A stretch of DNA of 44,071 nucleotides, from positions 1 to 44,071 of the forward strand of contig JAWKQM010000017.1 in the NCBI GenBank assembly GCA_041390145.1, written 5' to 3'. A program made the translations under genes and the position numbers. The notes beneath the pieces are model-generated. The model did not search any database, was not told the origin of the DNA, and was given only the letters and a program-made list of their open reading frames with translations. Position 1 is the stretch's first letter, and each line of letters opens with the position of its first letter. This document shows, one piece after another, positions 7,692 through 15,025 of the stretch. The DNA is from Gemmatimonadales bacterium. Lineage in GTDB: Bacteria; Gemmatimonadota; Gemmatimonadetes; Gemmatimonadales; GWC2-71-9.

Positions 7692-8443
7692 GACACTCCT
7701 CCCTGGGCTTCCTCGCCGCAACTCACGCAGTACCGCCAGCCCACATCCATGTCGGCGCCGCAGGCCCGGCAGGTGCCAACGTCCTGACCCATGCCGCAGT
7801 GCGGGCAGAAGTTGATGGTCATGCGGGGCGGGACGAGCCCACCGCAGAACGGACAGCGCGCCTGCGTCCGGTCGAGCGAGGCCGGCGGAACAGCCGGCAT
7901 CTCAGGCTCGAGCGGGGTAACCGCGCTCGCGTTCGCCTCGAACACCGGATCCGGGACCCACGCATCATCCTGCCTGGCTGGCGCCTCGCGTGGCTCGGCG
8001 GATGCCTCGGCGTCCATCTCGTCGAAGACATCGTCCGGCACATCCTCCGCTTCCGCCACCAGCCCCGGGTCGCCAGGGGGCGCGTACCGTCGCTCGGGGT
8101 GCACCTCCATCGCGCTCCGCAGGGGGTCGGTCCGCAGCACCACGTGGGTGTCGCCGTACACGCGGAGGAACGCGAGGTCGGGGAGCGGCTTCTTGAGCTC
8201 GGCGAGCAGGGCGGTCTGGGCGGCGGGGTCGGCCTGGACGAAGTCACCTTCCCCGGCACAGAGCCGGAGGAGGAGGGTCTCGTAATCCTCGGCGCTGTCC
8301 ACACCGAGCTCCCGCCGGACCAGCCGGTAGGGCAGCAGCCCGTCCATCAACTCGTTGATGGCGATCGGCTCATGGATGCGCGGCGGCTCCTGCTCCGAGA
8401 GCGTGCGCACCAGCAGCCGGAAGAGGGGGTCGAGAGACGTCAT
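7688..8443 (-). CDS. Double zinc-ribbon protein
   Basis: A 251-residue protein in three parts. Residues 1-130 are an uncharacterised alpha/beta domain (LFRLLVRTLSEQEPP, FLRVYGDTHVVLR). About 130-195 is an acidic, Ala/Pro-rich linker. The C-terminus holds two zinc ribbons, CPFCGG...FCPHCG and CRACGA...YCVSCGEE, eight cysteines in all. Such ribbons often mediate protein or nucleic-acid contacts. ATG 8443 is used; upstream in-frame sequence is arginine-rich, crosses a strong hairpin and does not look coding. It is coupled by GTGA to the dehydrogenase, so the two are made together. Function unknown. Confidence 0.75.
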   Translation of the reverse strand: MTSLDPLFRLLVRTLSEQEPPRIHEPIAINELMDGLLPYRLVRRELGVDSAEDYETLLLRLCAGEGDFVQADPAAQTALLAELKKPLPDLAFLRVYGDTHVVLRTDPLRSAMEVHPERRYAPPGDPGLVAEAEDVPDDVFDEMDAEASAEPREAPARQDDAWVPDPVFEANASAVTPLEPEMPAVPPASLDRTQARCPFCGGLVPPRMTINFCPHCGMGQDVGTCRACGADMDVGWRYCVSCGEEAQGGVS

Positions 8444-8577
8444 GGATGCAATCTCACCGACTTGGGCTGATGCCGCCAGACGTGACCGGTCGGCTGCCTC
8501 GCGTGGTCGGCCGCCTCGGGACTGCCCTCCGAACCACTCCCTTCGCTCGCGTTGAACCGGCAGAACAGGAGGAGGGT

Positions 8578-8677
8578 GATGTGGGAGGAAGGGGATCGTC
8601 GGCGCAGGAAGTTCGCAGGAGGAGTGGAGCGGGGCGGCCGGAGAACTTCCGGAGCCGACGACCCCGACGACCACATC
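8578..8677. other. 100-nt intergenic imperfect hairpin
   Basis: The arms pair in three blocks: GATGTGG (8578-8584) with CCACATC (8671-8677); GGGG-A-TCGTCGGC (8591-8603) with GCCGACGACCCC (8653-8664), one bulge; and GGAAGTTC (8607-8614) with GAACTTCC (8643-8650). A 28-nt G-rich loop remains. It fills much of the 254-bp spacer between the RNase H-like gene and the zinc-ribbon gene, both on the minus strand. It could be a structured leader, processing site, or the relic of a small palindromic element. No T-run follows, so a simple terminator is unlikely. Confidence 0.55.
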
Positions 8678-8697
8678 CGTCGAGGTCAAGGGGCGCG

Positions 8698-9327
8698 CTA
8701 CTCAACATCTCGCAGTTCAATCTGATCTCCGCGCGCCAGGCGGTCCGCCAGCCGCTGATACGTTGCGTCGGCGTCATACTCGAGGAATTGCCCCCGGCCA
8801 CGCTTCGCCGTGAGCCACGTGTCGAAGCCGGACGGGATGGCCCCGTCCGAGGTGTGCTGCTCGGTGGCGGCGCCCACGGCCAGGTCGTTCGCGTATTCGT
8901 TCTTGGCGTGTCCCTGGTGGCCGCGTACCCACGTCCACTGGACCTCGTGCTTCCCGGCCGACGAGACGAGCTGCTGCCAGAGGGGGAGATTCTCGATCGG
9001 CCCTCCCTTCCGCGTCCACCCGCGCGCCTTCCAGGCGGGCACCCACTCGCGCATCCCCTTGACCAGGTACTCCGAGTCCGACACCAGGAGGACGCGCATC
9101 CGCTGGCCCTTGCCGGCCAGGAGCTGCAGCGCCGCGATGCCGCTGGCCAGCGCCATCCGGTTGTTGGTGGTGTCGGCGGCGTGCAGGAAGAAGTCCCGGC
9201 GCTGGACGCCGCCCTTCGTGGCGGTTTCGATGAGCCCGCCAGCGCCGCCAGGGGTCTTCCCCTCCTGGCCGTTGCCGAGGCAGCTCTCGTCGAGGTGCAC
9301 CACGGCGATCGCAAGCGGCTGGGTCAT
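8698..9327 (-). CDS. RNase H type 1 homologue with altered active site
   Basis: A 209-residue RNase HI-fold protein. Landmarks: HLDESCLGNG (Asp13, equivalent to E. coli Asp10), TTNNRMAL, LVSDSEYLVKG (Asp84, equivalent to Asp70), WVRGHQGH with His140 and NEYANDLA. Two of the four acids are changed: Glu48 of TNNRMEL is Ala59, and Asp134 is Asn147, with an aspartate one residue later. A 50-residue basic C-terminal tail follows the domain. RNase HI cleaves RNA in RNA-DNA hybrids; this member may be slow, use Asp148, or only bind. Start 9327 overlaps the upstream 74-residue gene as ATGA. Confidence 0.8.
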   Translation of the reverse strand: MTQPLAIAVVHLDESCLGNGQEGKTPGGAGGLIETATKGGVQRRDFFLHAADTTNNRMALASGIAALQLLAGKGQRMRVLLVSDSEYLVKGMREWVPAWKARGWTRKGGPIENLPLWQQLVSSAGKHEVQWTWVRGHQGHAKNEYANDLAVGAATEQHTSDGAIPSGFDTWLTAKRGRGQFLEYDADATYQRLADRLARGDQIELRDVE

Positions 9328-9548
9328 CCGTCGTTCCTCAGGACCTGGAACCAGGCGATATCCTTGAGCAGAAACTCCATCATCTCTCCTGTCATCGGCA
9401 GGCGGGCGTGAAAGGCCTCGCCCCGTGGGCCGGCGCTCACCTTGTCCGCAATCACGATGTACTCCGTGCCGCGGCGGTCCACGACCACCCGCAGCCCGTT
9501 CCGACACGCGTGCTCAAGTTGGTCGTACTTTTCGCTGTTCCAGCGCAC
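9324..9548 (-). CDS. Conserved-looking 74-residue hypothetical protein
   Basis: A small acidic/basic mixed protein without signal peptide or membrane span. VVVDRRGTEYIVIADKV and a C-terminal helix (TGEMMEFLLKDIAWFQVL) suggest a compact alpha/beta fold; I do not recognise a family. GTG 9548 has GGAG seven bases upstream. Its last bases overlap the RNase H-like gene's ATG (ATGA), so the two are coupled and may work together. The preceding spacer carries an intergenic palindrome and two 8-bp repeat units. Confidence 0.6.
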   Translation of the reverse strand: MRWNSEKYDQLEHACRNGLRVVVDRRGTEYIVIADKVSAGPRGEAFHARLPMTGEMMEFLLKDIAWFQVLRNDG

Positions 9549-9563
9549 CAGGACTCCTCAGGC

Positions 9564-9606
9564 GTCCCCCCTCTCCATCATATGGAGAGGGGGACAGGGG
9601 GTGAGG
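9564..9606. repeat. Family A palindromic repeat, copy 1
   Basis: CCCCCTCTCC and GGAGAGGGGG arms surround a 7-nt centre, followed by an AGGGGGTGAGG tail. It is the reverse orientation of copy 2. It lies downstream of the selD gene's 3' side neighbour, in the spacer between selD and the 74-residue gene. Confidence 0.8.
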
Positions 9607-9613
9607 TAACACC

Positions 9614-9629
9614 GCGGGGCAGCGGGGCC
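9614..9629. repeat. GCGGGGNN octamer repeat, 2 units
   Basis: GCGGGGCA then GCGGGGCC in tandem, just beside family A copy 1. The same 8-bp unit recurs at 23730, 38310 and 41105. Confidence 0.7.
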
Positions 9630-9642
9630 GTTGACAACGGGT

Positions 9643-10716
9643 TCATGAAGGCTGTCTCTCACTTATGTGGATCGTGCCCGTCTCCCCATCCACCAGCCTC
9701 CCGATCACCGCCGCGGCCAGCGATTGCGCTTCCTTCAGTCCGGCCAGAAGGTCGGCGAGGCGCTCCGGCGCGACTGCCAGCAGCAGTCCGCCGGACGTCT
9801 GTGCATCCGCAAGCAGGATTCGCTCGGCGGCCGTGACGCCCGAATCGTATGTGGTCGTGGCCGAGGCTGCCTCGATGTTGCGCTGGGTGCCGCCCGGCAT
9901 CAATCCTTCCTCGGCCATCTGGCGCGCATGCTCGAGTACGGGCAGATTCTCCACCCAGAGATCGGCAGCGAGGTGGCTCCCCGCGAGGATATTGCCGAGA
10001 TGGCCGAGGAGCCCGAACCCCGTAATGTCGGTCGCCGCGCGAACGCCCGTGGCACGGGCCGCGCGGGCCGCCCCGGCGTTCAGGGCCCGCATCGAGGCAA
10101 CCGCCGGGGCAATGTCCGCCTCCGTCAGCCGGTCGCGCTTCAGCGCCGTGGTCAGGAGCCCGGTTCCGAGCGGCTTGGTGAGGACCAGCAGGTCGCCTGC
10201 CGTGCCAGCAGCGTTGGTCATCAATTGGTCCGGGTGCACTTCTCCGGTCACGGCCAGGCCGAACTTTGGCTCCGCGTCGTCGATGGAGTGCCCGCCGAGC
10301 AGGAGGCACCCGGCCTCCTGCGCCACCTCCGCGGCGCCGGCCATGACCTCGCCGAGCAGTTCGAAGGGGAGGCCGGTCCGCGGCCACGCCACGAGGTTGA
10401 GGGCAAAGAGGGGCGTGCCCCCCATCGCGTACACGTCGCTCAGCGCGTTGGCGGCGGCGATGGCGCCCCAGCTCCGTGCGTTGTCCACGATCGGCGTGAA
10501 GAAATCAGTCGTGGCAATCAGGGCCCGGTCGGCGGAGAGCCGGAAGACCGCCGCATCGTCGCGAGACCCGGCATCCACCAGCACTCGGGGATCCGCGACT
10601 CCCGGCAGGTGACGCAACACTTCCGTCAACTCGGCACTGCCGAGTTTGCAGGCACAGCCCGCGCCGTGTGAGAGCGCGGTGAGCCGGATCCGGGCCTCGG
10701 CCTGCCGAACGGTCAT
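9643..10716 (-). CDS. selD: Selenide, water dikinase SelD
   Basis: A 357-residue enzyme making selenophosphate from selenide and ATP, the donor for selenocysteine and 2-selenouridine. The N-terminal catalytic segment is HGAGCACKLG: Cys21 and Lys24 correspond to Cys17 and Lys20 of E. coli, with cysteine rather than selenocysteine. Further family motifs: SRDDAAVFRL, ATTDFFTPIVDN, NALSDVYAMGG, GGHSIDD and TDITGFGLLGHL. Start ATG 10716 has GAGGAA upstream. No selA, selB, selC or ybbB gene is in the window. It diverges from the NicO-like gene with only 30 bp between start codons, so promoters must overlap or enter the genes. Confidence 0.95.
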   Translation of the reverse strand: MTVRQAEARIRLTALSHGAGCACKLGSAELTEVLRHLPGVADPRVLVDAGSRDDAAVFRLSADRALIATTDFFTPIVDNARSWGAIAAANALSDVYAMGGTPLFALNLVAWPRTGLPFELLGEVMAGAAEVAQEAGCLLLGGHSIDDAEPKFGLAVTGEVHPDQLMTNAAGTAGDLLVLTKPLGTGLLTTALKRDRLTEADIAPAVASMRALNAGAARAARATGVRAATDITGFGLLGHLGNILAGSHLAADLWVENLPVLEHARQMAEEGLMPGGTQRNIEAASATTTYDSGVTAAERILLADAQTSGGLLLAVAPERLADLLAGLKEAQSLAAAVIGRLVDGETGTIHISERQPS

Positions 10717-10746
10717 TCGTATGTTCCTCGCAGTGGAGTCGTCAAG

Positions 10747-11481
10747 GTGAATCCTTCGGTCGCACTCGGCACGGCGTTTCTCCTCGGCCTGGCACATGCC
10801 ATCGAGGTGGATCACATGATCGCCGTCACGGCGTTTGTGAGCACTCGACCCGCGCTGCGGTCCGCGGCGGGGTTCGGCCTCCGCTGGGGACTGGGCCACT
10901 CCCTCGCCGTGTTCCTCGCGGGAGGCATCCTGATCGCGACGGGGCTCCGCTGGCCTGCCGGATACGACCAACTTGGCGAGGGGCTGGTTGGCGTACTACT
11001 CGTGGCGGTCGGAATCTGGGCCATGCTCCGCGCTCGCAAGTTACATCTCCACGCGCCCGAGGAACACGGGGACCACGCCCACCTGCACGCGCACGGGGCC
11101 GCCGCCACCGCCCACACCCATGACCACCACGAGCCCGCGGCGCCGGCGCACCCGCCGGTGGGTCATCACCACCATCACGCGCCGCACCGCGATCGGCACG
11201 GTATCACCGTGGTCGGCCTGATGCACGGCCTGGCGGGGACCAGTGCCGTGGTGGCGCTGGTGCCGGTCACCCTGATGGACCGCAAAATCGTCGGGCTGGG
11301 CTACCTGGTGGCGTTCGGGCTGGGGACGATCGTGGCCATGACCGCGTATGCGGTGGTGGCGGCGGCCGCGCTCCGCCGCGCGTCGGAAGGCTCGCTTACG
11401 TGGGGCCGGATGCTCGGACGCTTCGTGGGGATGGGGAGCATCGGGGTCGGGCTCTGGTGGATCTGGCGGGCCGTGGGGTAG
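10747..11481 (+). CDS. NicO/UreH-like nickel-cobalt transporter with His-rich loop
   Basis: A 244-residue, six-helix membrane protein. HAIEVDH (residues 17-23) is the Hx4DH metal-binding motif of the NiCoT/NicO superfamily. The central cytoplasmic loop (about 99-152) holds 19 histidines, including five in a row, fitting metal buffering. A second motif, LMHGLAGTSA, opens the C-terminal half as in UreH-type proteins. These act in nickel or cobalt uptake or efflux; direction cannot be judged here. No urease or hydrogenase genes are near. GTG 10747 is supported by GGAG about 11 bases upstream and by the divergent selD start limiting any extension. Confidence 0.85.
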   Translation: MNPSVALGTAFLLGLAHAIEVDHMIAVTAFVSTRPALRSAAGFGLRWGLGHSLAVFLAGGILIATGLRWPAGYDQLGEGLVGVLLVAVGIWAMLRARKLHLHAPEEHGDHAHLHAHGAAATAHTHDHHEPAAPAHPPVGHHHHHAPHRDRHGITVVGLMHGLAGTSAVVALVPVTLMDRKIVGLGYLVAFGLGTIVAMTAYAVVAAAALRRASEGSLTWGRMLGRFVGMGSIGVGLWWIWRAVG

Positions 11482-11527
11482 TGGCGGGGCGGGGGCGGGC
11501 ACTTCCCGTCCCGTACCCCACCCCAGT

Positions 11528-12295
11528 TCACGATATCCCTCCGAAGCGGTGGGCCACGGCAGCACGATAGGTGCGTGACAGGAGCAGCAGCGCCCCCGAC
11601 TCCAGCCGGACCTCGTAGTCCCCATCTCCCAGCGGCCGCAGTTCACGCACCGCGGTGATGCGCACGATGCTGGAGCGATGAATCCGCGCAAACTTGGCAG
11701 GATCGAGCAACTGCTCCAGGTCCTTCATGGTCCGCCTCGACAGATGGCGGCCGTCGGCGGTGTGGAGCCGGACATAGTTGTCCGCCGCCTCGATCCACTC
11801 AATGGCCTCTGCGGGCACGATCGATATGTGCTTCGGTCCCCGTGCGGCAATCTGCTCCAGGTAGTGCCCGGGCCCACGCCGGGCCTGCAGCGCCTCCGTG
11901 ACGCGCTGATGTTCGAGCGCGCGGTTGGCCGCATGGCGCCGGTGGACGCGTTCCATCGTCTGCACCAGGCGGGCGCGGTCGAACGGCTTCAGGAGATAAT
12001 CCGCCGCCTGCACATCGAACGCAGTGATGGCGTAGCGGTCATAGGCGGTCACAAACACGATGAGGGGAGCGGTGCCTGGATCGAGCGCCGCCACGACGCC
12101 GAGGCCGTCCAGTTCGGGCATCTGCACGTCGAGGAACACGACGTCGGGGGAGTGCTCTTCGATGCGCTCCAGCGCGTCGAGGCCGTGGCCGGCCTCCGCC
12201 ACGACGCGGACACCAGGAATGCCTCCCAGCATCCGGATGAGGTCGCGGCGGATGATCGGTTCGTCGTCGACCACCACCGCGGTCAGGTCCACCAT
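11528..12295 (-). CDS. LytTR-family response regulator
   Basis: A 255-residue DNA-binding response regulator. The receiver domain (1-120) has Asp10/Asp11, phospho-acceptor Asp56 (DVVFLDVQMPE), the Thr in FVTAYD and Lys in LLKPF. A LytTR domain fills about 150-255 (EAIEWIEAADNYVRLHT, KFARIHRSSIVRI), which binds short direct repeats. ATG 12295 overlaps the kinase stop as TAATG, so kinase and regulator are coupled. Members control cell-wall, quorum or nutrient responses; the target here is unknown but may include the upstream secreted MBL-like gene, which shares the unit. Confidence 0.95.
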   Translation of the reverse strand: MVDLTAVVVDDEPIIRRDLIRMLGGIPGVRVVAEAGHGLDALERIEEHSPDVVFLDVQMPELDGLGVVAALDPGTAPLIVFVTAYDRYAITAFDVQAADYLLKPFDRARLVQTMERVHRRHAANRALEHQRVTEALQARRGPGHYLEQIAARGPKHISIVPAEAIEWIEAADNYVRLHTADGRHLSRRTMKDLEQLLDPAKFARIHRSSIVRITAVRELRPLGDGDYEVRLESGALLLLSRTYRAAVAHRFGGIS

Positions 12296-13386
12296 TACCC
12301 GGCCCTCGAGAGTGGGAGTGTGACCACCGCCTCGACCCCGGATGGGGTCGCCGTGCGCAGGATCACGGCGGCGTCCGGATGCGTGGTGCTGAGACGTTCC
12401 CGCGTAGTACCAAGCCCGAGGCCGTCGCGCAGCTGTGCTGGAAGCGGGACCCCGTCGTTCCACACCACGATGCGGAGTTGGCCCGCCGCCACGTCGGCGG
12501 TGACACGGATCACCCCGCCGGCGGCCCGAGGCGCCAGTCCGTGGCGGAGGGCATTCTCGGCGAGCGGTTGCAGGAGCAGTCGGGGGACCATCGCCGTCCG
12601 TGCCTCGGGCGAGGCGTCGATGTCCACTCGCAGTCGATCGCCAAACCGGATCAGCTCAATATCCAGATAGCGCTGGAGCAGCTCGAGTTCCTCGGCCAGC
12701 GGCACCCGGGTCCGGTCCGGCTCTGCGATGACGTCACGGAGCAGGTCACCCAGCTGCGCGAGCATGGCGCGGGCCCGCGCGGGGTCCTCATCGATCAGCG
12801 CCCCGATGGCGTGCAGGGTGTTGAAGAGAAAGTGCGGTTGCAGGCGGGTGGCGAGTGTCTCGAGCCGCGCCCTGGCCGCCAGCCCTTCGAGGCGCGCGCT
12901 CTGCATTTCCCGTTCGCGTAGGGAACGCAACAGCCGCTCGGCGGCACCGGTGCCGAGAATGCCCGCATACACCAGCGCCCCGATCTGCATGCGGGTGCCG
13001 CTCAAGGCCTGGCCCAGCATGGCGAGATGGGACGGTGGCGTCTCTGTGGCCGGGGCGAACATGCGGAAGCCAACCCAGACCAGCAACCAGGTGAGCGGGA
13101 CATACATCGCCAGCCCGGCGAGGAGATGCACGCAGGTGGCCCGGAGGCGCTGCCCCGGGGTGAACCGGACAACGCGACCGAGCCAGAGAATCACCGGAGC
13201 CACGGCCGCCCAGGGGAACCAGGCGGCGGCGCCATACGTGAACGCCCGCGCGACCGTCGTCGGCTCGCTTGCCGCGGCGCGGGCGAGATAGATCTGGAGG
13301 CCGGTGAGGAGCCCGAGGGCGGTGCATCCCACGACCGTCACCGCGGTCGCGGGGCGCACATGCGCCGCCATCCACCGGGTGATCAC
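12295..13386 (-). CDS. LytS/YehU-type sensor histidine kinase
   Basis: A 363-residue membrane kinase. Four hydrophobic segments (about 14-35, 50-71, 84-106, 133-147) form the sensor part. The His_kinase region follows a coiled helix (SLREREMQSARLEGLAARAR): His185 in RLQPHFLFNTLHAIG, N-box LLLQPLAENALRHGL, and G-box GLGLGTTRERL. This is the typical partner of LytTR regulators. GTG 13386 overlaps the stop of the MBL-like gene (GTGA), which I prefer over an in-frame start 33 bp upstream. No extracellular sensing domain exists, so the signal is probably membrane-borne or delivered by another protein. Confidence 0.92.
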   Translation of the reverse strand: MITRWMAAHVRPATAVTVVGCTALGLLTGLQIYLARAAASEPTTVARAFTYGAAAWFPWAAVAPVILWLGRVVRFTPGQRLRATCVHLLAGLAMYVPLTWLLVWVGFRMFAPATETPPSHLAMLGQALSGTRMQIGALVYAGILGTGAAERLLRSLREREMQSARLEGLAARARLETLATRLQPHFLFNTLHAIGALIDEDPARARAMLAQLGDLLRDVIAEPDRTRVPLAEELELLQRYLDIELIRFGDRLRVDIDASPEARTAMVPRLLLQPLAENALRHGLAPRAAGGVIRVTADVAAGQLRIVVWNDGVPLPAQLRDGLGLGTTRERLSTTHPDAAVILRTATPSGVEAVVTLPLSRAG

Positions 13387-14903
13387 GGCATGGCGTTCGT
13401 CTCGAGAATGGTCGACCATGCGGTCAACTTAAGATGCTGCGCCGCGGCCTGCACGGGTGCGAATCCCTCGCGCTTTGTGGCGGCAACGACCTCCCGCGCG
13501 TAGACGGTCGGGGAGGTGGCCGACTGGATGTAGTCACCCGCCCAGAGGAACTTCGCCGATGGGAGCCAGGCCATCAGGGCCCCTTCGCTGGCCACGCCAT
13601 CGATCGGTGCGAGGTCCACGGCCCCCCCGGCAAACGACTGGCGGCTGCTGACCGGGAGCATCTGAGTCGTCTGTGGGAGGGTGGTGCTCCGAATGTCGGG
13701 GGTGAGATCCCAGCGCCGGTCGATCACCCGCGTCAGGAATGGAATGGACATCGGATGTGTGGCGATCGCCGCGCCGCGCGCCGCCCAGAAGCGAACGCCC
13801 GCGATGTGCGGCCACGCCAGGTCCGTCACCACCAGCACCATCGCGTGGCGGCCCGGAAAGAGCTTCGCGATCCACGCGGAGTCGGCCTGGCTGCGCCATT
13901 CTGCCGTCGTGGCGTCGAACAGGAATACGGTGTCCTTCGCCATGGTCACCGCGTGGGTATAGGTCGGTGTCGTGAGCAGGTAGGTGTTGTCGCCAACCCT
14001 GACCGTATCAACCGGCTGGGGAGTGGAGAGCCAGCCGGTGCTGCCGCGCTGGTCCACGGCGGGCACGGGGAGGGCAGGCCAGGCGGACGCGAGCGGCACC
14101 GTCTCACCCAGGGTCTGCGAAGAGAAATCAAGGTCCCGGTGAAGCTCTTCGACCCCGTCGATGTAGCGCGCGCTGGTCACGGGGAGCATGAGCGGTCCAA
14201 CCTGCCACCAGGTCGTGTAGACATATTCGGCGAGCACCTGGCCCCACAGGTAATGCGGCTCGACACGCTCATACTTGACGGGGACGGCGCTGCCGGTCTG
14301 CAGGTACAGCCGCTCCCCGGGCCGACCCCGGGACAGGACGACGCGCGGGTAGCCCCGGAAGTCGCAGGTTGCCACCACGGTCACATCCGCCGAGCGCCAG
14401 TCGGCGAGCACGGCCAGCGGGTTCAGGAAGCGGCTCGGTTCATAGAACTCGTAGAACCGCGGGATCGGGATCAGGGTAGTATCGCCACGAATGCCGAATG
14501 CGGCGGTTGGCGTCATGAGGACGCTCCGTCCCGGTGCGCCCCCAGCCGGCATTGTCAGCCGGCGCTCGGTTCCGCCCACAGGGTCAAAGGTGAACCGGAT
14601 GCTCGACGTCGCCCCGATGTAGGGAGGATAGGGGCGGTCGGACTGGTAGAACTGGATGCTGGATTCCGATCCTTCAAAGACCACGGCGCCCTCGACCCGG
14701 GACATGCCTGTGGCGGCGATGGCCCGCTGGATCCACGCCCGACCATCCCCGGTGGCGGCGACGCATTGCTCCGGTTGCAGGCGCGCTCTCCCAGCCCAGC
14801 TGGTCTGGGCCCGCAGGCTGCTGACGGGGACGAGGCTCGCCGAGAGGAGGGCTGCGAAAGTGACCGCGCGTCGGAGGCGGTGGGGGGTGGGGCAGGGGTG
14901 CAT
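13383..14903 (-). CDS. Secreted MBL-fold-like protein lacking metal ligands
   Basis: A 506-residue protein with signal peptide (to about 33, SLRAQ). The C-terminal half (about 300-500) follows the metallo-beta-lactamase order: substrate-independent strands VDTVRVGDNTYLLTTP, then LVVTDLAWPHIAGVRFWAARG where the HxHxDH motif should be. Three of its four ligands are replaced (Asp361, Ala363, Pro365; His366 remains). A later FLWAGDYIQS segment matches the usual third-ligand strand. The N-terminal 280 residues are beta-rich and unassigned. It is therefore probably a binding protein or pseudoenzyme. It precedes and overlaps the kinase gene (GTGA), suggesting a sensory accessory role. ATG 14903 has GGAGAG upstream. 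Confidence 0.75.
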   Translation of the reverse strand: MHPCPTPHRLRRAVTFAALLSASLVPVSSLRAQTSWAGRARLQPEQCVAATGDGRAWIQRAIAATGMSRVEGAVVFEGSESSIQFYQSDRPYPPYIGATSSIRFTFDPVGGTERRLTMPAGGAPGRSVLMTPTAAFGIRGDTTLIPIPRFYEFYEPSRFLNPLAVLADWRSADVTVVATCDFRGYPRVVLSRGRPGERLYLQTGSAVPVKYERVEPHYLWGQVLAEYVYTTWWQVGPLMLPVTSARYIDGVEELHRDLDFSSQTLGETVPLASAWPALPVPAVDQRGSTGWLSTPQPVDTVRVGDNTYLLTTPTYTHAVTMAKDTVFLFDATTAEWRSQADSAWIAKLFPGRHAMVLVVTDLAWPHIAGVRFWAARGAAIATHPMSIPFLTRVIDRRWDLTPDIRSTTLPQTTQMLPVSSRQSFAGGAVDLAPIDGVASEGALMAWLPSAKFLWAGDYIQSATSPTVYAREVVAATKREGFAPVQAAAQHLKLTAWSTILETNAMP

Positions 14904-15025
14904 GGTGACTCTCCGGATCAGGGTGTTGCCCGGGACTGCGGCGTGATCCGAGAGTAGAGTCGTGGCTGTCCGGAGAGGGTGAGGGTGGGGCAGACCGCGT
15001 GAGGACGGGGTGAATAGCGGCTGGG

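Noticed and set aside
9643..10716. Selenocysteine codon in selD
   Set aside because: The catalytic residue is a normal Cys codon (Cys21); no internal TGA exists in the frame.
13434..14957. Plus-strand open frame of 507 codons
   Set aside because: Antisense to the MBL-like gene, which has a signal peptide, ribosome site and operon overlap.
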